Below, one piece after another: positions 25,438 to 32,959 of a DNA stretch of 64,000 bases. Every line of letters starts with the position of its first letter. Within the stretch, counting starts at the first letter, position 1. The DNA is from DASREM01 sp035652095 (lineage in GTDB: Bacteria > Acidobacteriota > Terriglobia > Terriglobales > Acidobacteriaceae): NCBI GenBank assembly GCA_035652095.1, contig DASREM010000013.1:332044-396043 (forward strand), given 5' to 3'. The position numbers and the translations under genes are program-made. The notes below the pieces were generated by a model, which saw nothing but the letters and a program-made list of their open reading frames with translations, did not search any database and had not been told where the DNA came from.

Positions 25438-25917
25438 TCAGTTCTTGCGCTGCAACTCCATGTGCTCCACCTGGTTTTGTCCGTTCTTAGCGAAGGTCCA
25501 ATCCTCAGTGTAGTGATTTGCGTCCACAAAAGTGAAAACCGCGTGATGCATGTGTCCGGCTTGCGGGCTGTCGAGATTGGTTGCATCCAGGAAATCGAAG
25601 GTCAGTGTCTTTCCATCCGGCGACAGCGTCCCTACCATGCGCGGCTGATTGCCGGCGCCGCAGTAATGAGTCATGAGCAGACGACTTCCATCCATCGCGA
25701 ACATGCTCACCATCGAGTGCTCGCTCATGTCGGCCATGACCGCCGACCCGCCCGACACCACCCGATATGTCACTTCCCCGCTCATCCCATCGCGGCCCTT
25801 TTGTGTCCATGTTCCGGCGAGTGCTTTGAGTTTGTCGAATGAACTCTGCGCACTGGACTGTGCCAAGGCGGAGGTTGCGGCAAGTACGACGGCACAAGCA
25901 ACGATATAGCGCTTCAT
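25438..25917 (-). CDS. secreted lipocalin-like small protein
   Basis: 159 residues. A signal peptide (MKRYIVACAVVLAATSALAQ) is followed by LKALAGTWTQKG, which resembles the start of lipocalin-like/DUF1579-type beta barrels, and alternating beta strands with the motif LSPDGKTLTFDF. AAGGAG six bases before the ATG at 25917 decides the start. The open frame extends much further upstream, but that part is the shadow of arsR. It lies between arsR and the SRPBCC gene and is probably regulated with them. Function is unknown. Confidence 0.8.
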   Translation of the reverse strand: MKRYIVACAVVLAATSALAQSSAQSSFDKLKALAGTWTQKGRDGMSGEVTYRVVSGGSAVMADMSEHSMVSMFAMDGSRLLMTHYCGAGNQPRMVGTLSPDGKTLTFDFLDATNLDSPQAGHMHHAVFTFVDANHYTEDWTFAKNGQNQVEHMELQRKN

Positions 25918-25961
25918 TTTTGTCTCCTTGTTGACGTTCAGCGATTTCGTCCAGACTGCTC

Positions 25962-26330
25962 TCAGCCCCCGGAACTTTTCTTCAAGCCTGCTTCTTTCGC
26001 GTACTCGGCTTCCACGAAGCCCTTCAAATTGTTCAGGCTGGCGCTCCAGAATGCACGATACTGCTGCAACCACGAATCTACTGCCTTCAGAGGAGTGGGG
26101 TTGAGTTGGTAGAAGCGATGTCTTCCCTCCCGTTGCTCCTCCACCAGGTGGGCCTTTCGAAGTAGACGAAGATGCTTGGAAATCGCCGGCCGTGACATGG
26201 GGAACGCGCTGGCAATCTCGCCCGCAGGCCGCCTGCCCCGGCGTAATAGGTCCAGAACCGCCCGCCGCGTGGGGTCCGCAAGCGCCTGGAAAGTCGACTC
26301 CCGGGGATATGTAACCGATCGGTTTCGCAT
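25962..26330 (-). CDS. ArsR/SmtB-family transcriptional repressor
   Basis: 122-residue winged-helix regulator. The core LADPTRRAVLDLLRRGRRPAGEIASAFPMSRPAISKHLRLLRKAHLV is a classical ArsR DNA-binding domain followed by the wing EEQREGRHRFYQL. The Cys and His metal-site motifs of metal-sensing ArsR proteins are absent, so the signal is probably not a metal. It resembles the ArsR type paired with SRPBCC genes. The C-terminus is a helix plus a Ser/Gly tail. Two copies of a palindrome overlap and precede the start (26311-26352), indicating autoregulation. No Shine-Dalgarno site is visible. Confidence 0.92.
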   Translation of the reverse strand: MRNRSVTYPRESTFQALADPTRRAVLDLLRRGRRPAGEIASAFPMSRPAISKHLRLLRKAHLVEEQREGRHRFYQLNPTPLKAVDSWLQQYRAFWSASLNNLKGFVEAEYAKEAGLKKSSGG

Positions 26331-26352
26331 AATGCGTAACCATACGGTTACG
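26311..26352. promoter_or_regulatory. twin palindromic operator of the arsR operon
   Basis: Two related inverted repeats, GTAACC-n4-GGTTTC (26311-26326) and CGTAACC-n4-GGTTACG (26335-26352), have centres 25 bases apart. The first covers the first codons of arsR and the second lies just upstream. Spacing and symmetry suit two dimers of the encoded ArsR protein. Confidence 0.7.
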
Positions 26353-26451
26353 TACTGCGGTTTGTTAAGCCGGTACTTGCAAAAATTTATCTGGCCTTAA
26401 CCGAGGCCGATTCCGACCATGCTAGACTCTGCGGATTGTCGAGGAGGAGTT

Positions 26452-26634
26452 ATGGCCAAAGTAATGCGCTGTGCCGATGTAGTGGGAACCTGTGACTTTG
26501 TAGCTCGCGGCAATTCCGAACAGGAGATCCTGGAGCAGGCGGCTGAACACGCGCGGGCCGCTCACGACATGCACGAGATCACGCCCGAAGTGGCTGAAAA
26601 GGTCCGAAGCGCCATCCGCGACGAAGCCGCCTAG
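26452..26634 (+). CDS. DUF1059 small protein
   Basis: 60 residues from an ATG preceded by GAGGAGGAG; a longer frame to 26419 has no ribosome-binding site. The pattern MRCADVVGTCDFVARG with two Cys, and the helix AAEHARAAHDMHEI with spaced His residues, matches DUF1059, a presumed small metal-binding family. No function is known. It is convergent with pdxT, 12 bases apart. Confidence 0.85.
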   Translation: MAKVMRCADVVGTCDFVARGNSEQEILEQAAEHARAAHDMHEITPEVAEKVRSAIRDEAA

Positions 26635-26646
26635 GCCCCGGCGAAG

Positions 26647-27210
26647 TTAATTGTGTCCGTTTCGCACCAGGTCCAGAAATGCCTGGTGGACACGCGAGTC
26701 TGCGCTCAATTCAGGATGGAAGGTGGCAGCCATCGCCCTGCCCTGCCGCACCGCGACCGGATCTGCGCCTTCGGTCGCCAGTACTTCGACTTCAGAACCC
26801 ACGCGCTCAATCCTGGGAGCGCGGATGAAGACCATTTCAGCGGGCGATCCGCGGAACAGCCCCGTGCGGATGGAACTGTCAATCTGGCGGCCGTAAGCGT
26901 TGCGGCGAATCCCGATATCCAGGGCGCCCAGTCCGACCTGCCTTGGATTTTCGACCTCCTGCGCCAGCAGGATCGCGCCCGCACAGGTCCCGAACGTAGG
27001 CTTCACGCGCACGAATTGCTTCAGCTTCTCGAACCCGGCTTCGCCCAGCAGCTTGAGAAAAGTGCTGGACTCCCCGCCAGGAATGACGAGTCCGTCGATC
27101 TGATCGAGTTGCTCAGGCTTTTTCACCAGCACCACATTCGCCCCGAGTTCCTCGAGTCGTTTGCGATGCGCGTCGAAATCGCCCTGGAGAGCTAGGACGC
27201 CGATTGTCAT
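26647..27210 (-). CDS. pdxT: pyridoxal 5'-phosphate synthase glutaminase subunit
   Basis: 187-residue class I glutamine amidotransferase that supplies ammonia to PdxS for PLP synthesis. The start IGVLALQGDFDAH, the GGESSTFLKLL motif, the nucleophile Cys in FGTCAGAILLA (about residue 76) and the His/Glu of ATFHPELS near the end form the catalytic triad. It is downstream of pdxS on the same strand but separated from it by a 93-base region with heptamer repeats (27215-27302). Confidence 0.96.
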   Translation of the reverse strand: MTIGVLALQGDFDAHRKRLEELGANVVLVKKPEQLDQIDGLVIPGGESSTFLKLLGEAGFEKLKQFVRVKPTFGTCAGAILLAQEVENPRQVGLGALDIGIRRNAYGRQIDSSIRTGLFRGSPAEMVFIRAPRIERVGSEVEVLATEGADPVAVRQGRAMAATFHPELSADSRVHQAFLDLVRNGHN

Positions 27211-27214
27211 AAGA

Positions 27215-27302
27215 GCATTTAGCAGTCAGCATTCGGCATTCAGTCAGCAACGATTGGCTTGGATCAGCTGAATGCTGACGGCTGAGTGCTGAATGCCGGT
27301 TG
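27215..27302. repeat. cluster of heptamer repeats in opposing orientation
   Basis: The right part (27266-27298) reads as tandem seven-base units GCTGAAT GCTGACG GCTGAGT (followed by GCTGAAT and GCCGGTT). The left part (27222-27248) has the same unit on the other strand (AGTCAGC, ATTCGGC, ATTCAGT). The arms pair imperfectly around a roughly 18-base centre. It fills the pdxS-pdxT gap. It resembles a dispersed intergenic repeat family. Confidence 0.6.
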
Positions 27303-27303
27303 T

Positions 27304-28227
27304 TTACCATCCCCTCGTTTGCAGCATGTGCGCTTCATCCAGGCCTGCGACTGCCAGACCTTTCATTGCGCCCGTCAGGTCTTCGCTGACTTCAAGCAAC
27401 ACTTTCGGATCATTAAAGTGCGTGGCAGCCTTCACGATCGCGGCGGCGCGTTTGGCCGCTTCTTTCGGATCGGCGAACTCGGTCGAGTTCTTCATGAATA
27501 TGCCTGAGCCCACGAACACGGCCTCCGCCCCAAGTTGCATCACCAGTGACGCGTCCGCCGGAGTGGCAATTCCTCCGGCCGAGAAATTCGGGACCGGCAG
27601 CTTGCCTTCCTTCGCCACCATCTGAACCAGTTCGTAGGGAGCCTGGTGCTCTTTGGCCTTGGCGTACAGCTCCTGCTCGCTGAGCACAGTCAAGGTTCTC
27701 ATTTCCAGCACGATCTGCCGGATATGCTTGACCGCATGCACGACATCTCCCGTGCCGGCTTCGCCTTTGGTCCGGATCATGGCCGCGCCTTCGGCAATGC
27801 GCCGCAGGGCTTCACCCAGATTTCGAGCGCCGCAAACAAACGGGACGGAAAAGGCGTGCTTGTCGACATGGTGCGCTTCATCGGCCGGAGTCAGGACTTC
27901 GGACTCATCGATGTAGTCAACCCCCAGTTCCTGTAGGATCTGCGCTTCGGCAAAGTGGCCGATGCGGCATTTCGCCATCACTGGAATGTCCACCGTGGAC
28001 ATGATCTCGCGAATCTTCTTGGGCGAAGCCATGCGCGCCACGCCACCTTCGGCGCGGATTTGCGCCGGAACCCGTTCCAAAGCCATCACGGCGACCGCGC
28101 CCGCTTCCTGCGCGATCTCGGCCTGCTTGGCATCGGTGACGTCCATAATGACGCCGCCCTTGAGCATTTCGGCCAGGCCTGTCTTCAAACGCAGGCTGGT
28201 GCTGGAGTGTCCATTGTTTTGCGACAT
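27304..28227 (-). CDS. pdxS: pyridoxal 5'-phosphate synthase lyase subunit
   Basis: 307 residues from the ATG at 28227, where AGGAGA precedes the start. The open frame continues far upstream, but that part overlaps the divergent regulator and is not coding. PdxS condenses ribose 5-phosphate, glyceraldehyde 3-phosphate and ammonia to PLP on a TIM barrel. Visible motifs are KTGLAEMLKGGVIMDV (catalytic Lys about residue 28 of the family frame), the SPKKI block with the second active-site Lys, VCGARNLGEALRRI, and the C-terminal FSAGGIATPADASLVMQLGA. It forms a dodecamer with PdxT. Confidence 0.97.
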   Translation of the reverse strand: MSQNNGHSSTSLRLKTGLAEMLKGGVIMDVTDAKQAEIAQEAGAVAVMALERVPAQIRAEGGVARMASPKKIREIMSTVDIPVMAKCRIGHFAEAQILQELGVDYIDESEVLTPADEAHHVDKHAFSVPFVCGARNLGEALRRIAEGAAMIRTKGEAGTGDVVHAVKHIRQIVLEMRTLTVLSEQELYAKAKEHQAPYELVQMVAKEGKLPVPNFSAGGIATPADASLVMQLGAEAVFVGSGIFMKNSTEFADPKEAAKRAAAIVKAATHFNDPKVLLEVSEDLTGAMKGLAVAGLDEAHMLQTRGW

Positions 28228-28264
28228 GAAATTTCTCCTGGAATACGTTCTTACTCTAGAATAC

Positions 28265-28290
28265 AAGTGGCTAGCTGCGAATAGCCATTT
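28265..28290. promoter_or_regulatory. inverted repeat in the pdxS/pdxR divergent promoter
   Basis: AAGTGGCTA and TAGCCATTT (8 of 9 positions pair) flank an eight-base centre, in the 87-base region between the divergent pdxS and MocR-type genes. A natural candidate for the binding site of the regulator encoded at 28315. Confidence 0.5.
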
Positions 28291-28314
28291 AGTGATTTCA
28301 GAACATACCATTTC

Positions 28315-29811
28315 ATGCGGAAGCATTCTAGCGCGTTGTCGTTGAATTTGCGGGAGCCCGCCTTCGGGGTGCATCTGTATCGCTGGTTTTACGAAGAGCT
28401 GCGCTCCGCGATCCTGGCGGGACGAATTCCTCCGGGGGCCCGGCTCCCGGCAACTCGCGACCTGGCTGCGCAGTATCAGCTCTCTCGACCCACGATTGTG
28501 GCCGCGTTTGAGCAGTTGCGCTCCGAAGGGTACGTCGAAGGGCGGGTAGGCTCGGGTACCTACGTCAGCCAGACCCTCCCCGAGCAACTCTTGCAGGTGA
28601 AGGCGCAGGCAGCGCGACAAAACGCTCGCCGCCATCCCATCCGGTTCTCGGATTACGCGCGCCGGCTGCGCATGGTTGCGCGGCCTGCCCCTCGTCCTCT
28701 GCGCGCCTTTCGCGCCAATCAGCCCGCACTCGATAAATTTCCCATGGAACTCTGGGCGCAGGTGGCATCCCGCCGGCTGCGCCGTGCTTCTACCCACCTT
28801 CTTGCCGGAGGCGACGCGCTCGGCTATCGCCCGCTCCGGGAGGCGGTGGCCGGATATCTGAACACATCCCGCGGGGTGAAGTGTGCCCCCGAGCAGGTGC
28901 TGATCATCTCCGGGGTGCAGGAGGCGCTCGACCGTGCCGCCCATCTGCTGCTGAATGCCGGCGATCCGGTATGGATGGAAGATCCCGGGTATCCAGGGGC
29001 GGCAAACGCGTTTCGCGCGGTGGGCGCGAAAGTCTGTCCTGTGCCGGTGGACGCTGAAGGTCTTCAACTGGACAAGGGCGTGAATCGCTGGCCGGTGCCG
29101 CGCCTGGTCTACGTCACGCCGTCGCACCAGTTCCCCCTGGGAATGACGATGAGCCTCCCCCGGCGCCTGGCTTTGCTGGAGTGGGCGCGCCGTTCAAGGG
29201 TTGTCATTTTCGAAGACGATTACGACAGCGAATATCGCTATTCAGGCCGTCCGATTCCCGCGCTGCAAGGGCTGGATCAGGCCGGGGTGGTGATCTTCGC
29301 GGGCAGCTTCAGCGATGTGCTTTTCCCCTCCCTGCGCCTGGGCTACCTCGTCGTGCCCAACGATATGGTGGATGTGTTCGCCGCTGCCGAGTCGGTCAGC
29401 ACGCATCATCCGCCGCTGCTTGAGCAGGCAATACTCACCGACTTCATCGTCGAAGGACACTTTGCCCGTCACATTCGCCGCATGCGCGAACTCTACGCGG
29501 AACGGCTCGCTGTTTTCTTGGCGGGGGCTCGCGAGCAACTGGCAGGAGCGCTGGAAATTTCCGATGTCGAAGCCGGATTGCGCACCGTCGGTTGGCTGCG
29601 CAGCGGCCTAAACGCCAATGCTGTTGCAAGGGCGGCCGCAGCGCAGAACGTTGAGGTCGTTTCGCTCAGCCGATACGCGTATGGAAATTTTCGCCGTCAG
29701 GGATTGGTGCTGGGGTTTGCCTCGGTGGACCAGCGTGAATTGCGGCGCGGGATTGAAGAGCTTGCGCGAGTGCTGGAAAGAATGAATCGTACTGGTCGGC
29801 TTGACGCGTAG
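28315..29811 (+). CDS. pdxR: MocR/GntR-type regulator of pdxST (PdxR-like)
   Basis: 498 residues. The N-terminal GntR winged helix (about 18-85; motif LPATRDLAAQYQLSRPTIVAAFEQLRSEGYVEG) is joined to a fold-type I aminotransferase-like domain. Divergent placement beside pdxS matches known PdxR activators of PLP synthesis, which sense PLP. The cofactor motifs SHQFPLG and FEDDYDSEYRY (Asp for the pyridine nitrogen) are present. In the GSFSDVLFPSLRLGY motif, Asp334 (codon GAT at 29314-29316) replaces the lysine that normally forms the PLP Schiff base (FSK in relatives). It may bind PLP non-covalently or use another ligand. Confidence 0.9.
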   Translation: MRKHSSALSLNLREPAFGVHLYRWFYEELRSAILAGRIPPGARLPATRDLAAQYQLSRPTIVAAFEQLRSEGYVEGRVGSGTYVSQTLPEQLLQVKAQAARQNARRHPIRFSDYARRLRMVARPAPRPLRAFRANQPALDKFPMELWAQVASRRLRRASTHLLAGGDALGYRPLREAVAGYLNTSRGVKCAPEQVLIISGVQEALDRAAHLLLNAGDPVWMEDPGYPGAANAFRAVGAKVCPVPVDAEGLQLDKGVNRWPVPRLVYVTPSHQFPLGMTMSLPRRLALLEWARRSRVVIFEDDYDSEYRYSGRPIPALQGLDQAGVVIFAGSFSDVLFPSLRLGYLVVPNDMVDVFAAAESVSTHHPPLLEQAILTDFIVEGHFARHIRRMRELYAERLAVFLAGAREQLAGALEISDVEAGLRTVGWLRSGLNANAVARAAAAQNVEVVSLSRYAYGNFRRQGLVLGFASVDQRELRRGIEELARVLERMNRTGRLDA

Positions 29812-29869
29812 TCTATTCTGGTTCCATCAATCCCCCGAGAATTGGACAGCTGTGTTCTGAGAGGTTTTC

Positions 29870-32308
29870 GTGCTGCCTATCATCAGGTTGCGCCTGCCGC
29901 TTCCATTTCGGTCTGCGTTATTGACCATCATTCTGGCCTTCGCCCCGTACTCAAACCTGTTTGCACAGGCACCTCAAGCACCCGACGCGTCCACCATCCT
30001 GTATAGGCAGTTACAGAACGCTTCCGCATTTGATAAATGCGTTCGCCTGGAAAACGTGGTCCTTAAGCGTGATCGCGTCAACATCACCTTCTCCAACGGC
30101 ATGCTGTATTTGACGCCGGCAGTAGCGGGGAAGGTCCGCGCGGGAGTGTTCATTGGGTCTGGGACCCTGCAAGCTGACCCGCCGGCGGCGAGCTTCGAAC
30201 TGGGAAATGTGCGTCGCTTGTTGAAAGCTGACAATGTGTCGTCAGATTTCAAGACTGTCGTCCTCAGGTTCACCGACGACACAGCAGAGGAACTCATCCC
30301 GCAAGGCTCGCAACAAGGCGCAGTCACTTCGGAAGCTGCTGCGCGCCTTGCTGCGGAACTGGAGCCGCGACTGCTGAAGGAAACCGGCATGAATGTTTCC
30401 GCCCGCCAGCTGGAATCCATATTGAACCAGGAGTTGCCAGGGATATTTCTGGCGCAGATGGACGGCGGCAGGCGTCAACGATTCACCTTTCTGTTTGATC
30501 CGCAAGCGCGCCTACCGGTAGACAAGTTCGGCATCAATGCAGGCGAGGAAGGTCTGATTTTCGCTTACGACGAGACCTTACGCGGAAACGATATCTGGAT
30601 GGCTTTTCATGCGGAGAAGGATTACGCCACCGGCTTCGCGTCCTACTCCGACGCCGCAAACCTGGTTGATACGAATCAATACGCACTGAGCTTAGATTTG
30701 TTGGAACCGAAAAAAGTACTGGGCCTGACTGCGAAGATGGACTTGACCGTACGTAGAGATGGAATCCTGGTCATCCCTTTTGCATTGGGCGAAGGCTTGG
30801 GCGAGGCAAACGACGAGCGTCGCAAGAAACAGCTGCACGTTCTGGCTGCCCGGTTGGAGGAAGGTCCGGACCTGCCGTTTTTTCAGGAACCATGGGAAAG
30901 CGGATTCAGCATAGTCCTGCCCAAAACGGCTGCCCGAGGCGAACACGTCTCACTGCGCGTGGACCTCAAAGGCGACTTCATGATGGAGTCAGAGGTCGTG
31001 ACCGGGACCTATTTCCCGCGCAGCAACGAAACCTGGTACCCCCGACATGGTTACTTGAGCCGTTCGAGATTCGATGTTTCTATTCTTCATCGCAAGAAAG
31101 ACCGCGTTGTCAGCATTGGGGAGTTAGTTAAGGAAGAGCCTGCGCCGGAAACAAAGGATGCTGTAGTTTCTGAATTTCGAATGGACGAGCCGATCAGCCT
31201 CATCTCGTTTGCGGTTGGCCCGTACGAGATTCACAAGGACTCTGCGAAACAAAACGACGGCAAAACCCTGCCGCTCGAGTTCTATTCCATGCCCGGAAGC
31301 CGGACAGCCATAAAGGAAGACTTCATCCTGGCAGAAATGAACAACAGTGTCCGCTTCTTCAGCAACATGTTTGGCCAATACCCCTATCTTCTGTTCCGCG
31401 GCGTATACCACCCCTTCAACTTCGGACAGGGCTTCCCCACCACGATCATGATCCCGAATGCCGATTATTCAAATTACCGTACCTATGCTTTCATTGCCCA
31501 TGAAACTTCGCATCAGTGGTGGGGAGACATGGTGTTGTGGCGCTCCTACCGCGACCAGTGGCTCAGTGAAGGTTTTGCGGAGTACTCCGGGATGCTCTAT
31601 GCGCAATTGCGCGGCAAGACATCCTCGGAAAAGGAATTGATTGAACGGGCGCGGCGGGAACTCAAAATGCCTCCGGTCACGCTCACCGGAGTCGGGCAGG
31701 GCCGGCTTGTGGACGTAGGCCCACTGATCATGGGGCATCGCGTGGAAAGCCGCGAGACTGGCGGCGCGTATTCGACTCTGACCTACGAAAAAGGAGCGTT
31801 AGTGCTGCGCATGCTGCACTTCCTTTTTACGGATCCACAAACTGGCGACGGAGCGCCGTTCTTCACAGTGATGCGCGATTTTGTGGATCGCTATAAAGGT
31901 AAGACCGCGACCACGGAACAGTTCTTCGCGGTCGCCAGTGAACATCTGAAGGACACGGCACTGGCGAAAAAGTTTGGATATACGGATCTCAACTGGTTTT
32001 ATAAGCAATGGGTCACCGAGACCTACCTTCCCTCCTATGAGCTTTCCTACCATATCGCGCCAGATTCGGCCGGCGGCGCCCTCCTTGAAGGCGAACTGTC
32101 GCAGACCGGGCTGCCGGAAGGCGAAACCTGGTTTACCGTACTGCCGGTGATCGTGCATTTCAACGGAGGTAAGATTTCTCGCGGCAGCGTTGCAGTTCTG
32201 GGCCCGCATTCGCCCGTGCGCTTCAAGTTGCCCCAGGTTCCGGAGAAGGTGGAACTGGATCCGGACATGTGGATTCTTTCGGATCGAAGCACGAGCAGCA
32301 AGCGCTAG
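29870..32308 (+). CDS. secreted M1-family aminopeptidase
   Basis: 812 residues with an N-terminal signal peptide (about 1-33, cleavage near LFA-QA). The gluzincin motif HETSHQWWGD (about residue 544) with the third zinc ligand in WLSEGFAEYSG (about 567) identifies M1 peptidases. The catalytic Tyr region YEKGALVLRML follows. The N-terminal half has the beta-rich M1-like domain, but the exopeptidase GxMEN motif is not obvious, so substrate choice is uncertain. GTG start with GAGAGG five bases upstream. It is convergent with the thioesterase gene, only nine bases apart. Predicted location is periplasm or outside the cell. Confidence 0.9.
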   Translation: MLPIIRLRLPLPFRSALLTIILAFAPYSNLFAQAPQAPDASTILYRQLQNASAFDKCVRLENVVLKRDRVNITFSNGMLYLTPAVAGKVRAGVFIGSGTLQADPPAASFELGNVRRLLKADNVSSDFKTVVLRFTDDTAEELIPQGSQQGAVTSEAAARLAAELEPRLLKETGMNVSARQLESILNQELPGIFLAQMDGGRRQRFTFLFDPQARLPVDKFGINAGEEGLIFAYDETLRGNDIWMAFHAEKDYATGFASYSDAANLVDTNQYALSLDLLEPKKVLGLTAKMDLTVRRDGILVIPFALGEGLGEANDERRKKQLHVLAARLEEGPDLPFFQEPWESGFSIVLPKTAARGEHVSLRVDLKGDFMMESEVVTGTYFPRSNETWYPRHGYLSRSRFDVSILHRKKDRVVSIGELVKEEPAPETKDAVVSEFRMDEPISLISFAVGPYEIHKDSAKQNDGKTLPLEFYSMPGSRTAIKEDFILAEMNNSVRFFSNMFGQYPYLLFRGVYHPFNFGQGFPTTIMIPNADYSNYRTYAFIAHETSHQWWGDMVLWRSYRDQWLSEGFAEYSGMLYAQLRGKTSSEKELIERARRELKMPPVTLTGVGQGRLVDVGPLIMGHRVESRETGGAYSTLTYEKGALVLRMLHFLFTDPQTGDGAPFFTVMRDFVDRYKGKTATTEQFFAVASEHLKDTALAKKFGYTDLNWFYKQWVTETYLPSYELSYHIAPDSAGGALLEGELSQTGLPEGETWFTVLPVIVHFNGGKISRGSVAVLGPHSPVRFKLPQVPEKVELDPDMWILSDRSTSSKR

Positions 32309-32317
32309 CTCGGCCGA

Positions 32318-32797
32318 CTATTTATCCACGAACTTCGCGAACATGCGCTTGGGATCGATCGCGATAAACAGCCCCTCGCTCCGCGCCAGCACTTCACCCT
32401 TCTGATTCAGAATCTCTGCCATGTTGATATGTTTCCGCCCGCTGACTTTGACCTCTGTGGATTCAACCCGCAGGGGCTTGTTCAAGGGTACCGGCTTCAG
32501 GTACTGCACCTTGATCTCGGAGGTGAGCGCAATTACGTGATGCAGCTTGTTCACCTTACCCATGGCCTCGTCCAGGATCGTGGCGATGATCCCTCCGTGG
32601 CAGTGGCCCGGTGGCCCCGTATAGCGCTTACCAAGCCGGAAGCGGCAGACGAAGCAATCCCGCTCTTCGTCATAGGTGAATTTCAGGCGCATACCCTCGG
32701 GATTGTTCTTTCCGCACCCGAAACAAAAGTTCTTTTGCAGTCGGACGTAGCGCGTGTCATGGCCCCGGCCATGGCCCTTTTTCGACATAGCCAGCAT
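32318..32797 (-). CDS. PaaI-like hotdog-fold thioesterase
   Basis: About 159 residues. After a basic His-rich start, the Cys-containing CFGCGKNNPEGMRL motif precedes the hotdog domain, whose core GPPGHCHGGIIATILDEAMG carries the HGG-D/E pattern of PaaI/acyl-CoA thioesterases. The substrate is probably an acyl-CoA or aryl-CoA thioester but is not determined. The start is uncertain: ATG at 32797, 32788 or 32845 are all in frame, and none has a strong ribosome site. Confidence 0.87.
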   Translation of the reverse strand: MLAMSKKGHGRGHDTRYVRLQKNFCFGCGKNNPEGMRLKFTYDEERDCFVCRFRLGKRYTGPPGHCHGGIIATILDEAMGKVNKLHHVIALTSEIKVQYLKPVPLNKPLRVESTEVKVSGRKHINMAEILNQKGEVLARSEGLFIAIDPKRMFAKFVDK

Positions 32798-32959
32798 TCT
32801 ATCGTGGGCCGTCCTTTCATTCTCCCCTGCAAATCCTGTATACATATCGGTTTGCCGTAGCAGCCGCGGGGCGATGGAGCAGCCAAGTCGTTCATGATCT
32901 CTGCTCTCTTTTGTAAAACTCCATCGTCTTTACTGGTTGCTCTACAGATGGGAGCTAAA

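Noticed and set aside
25918..26343. Open frame extending the small secreted protein gene upstream through arsR to 26343
   Set aside because: It overlaps arsR in another frame, has no signal before MKRYIV, and a clear AAGGAG/ATG starts the real gene at 25917.
28228..29127. Long upstream extension of the pdxS frame
   Set aside because: It runs antisense through the divergent MocR gene; PdxS homology begins at the ATG at 28227 with AGGAGA.
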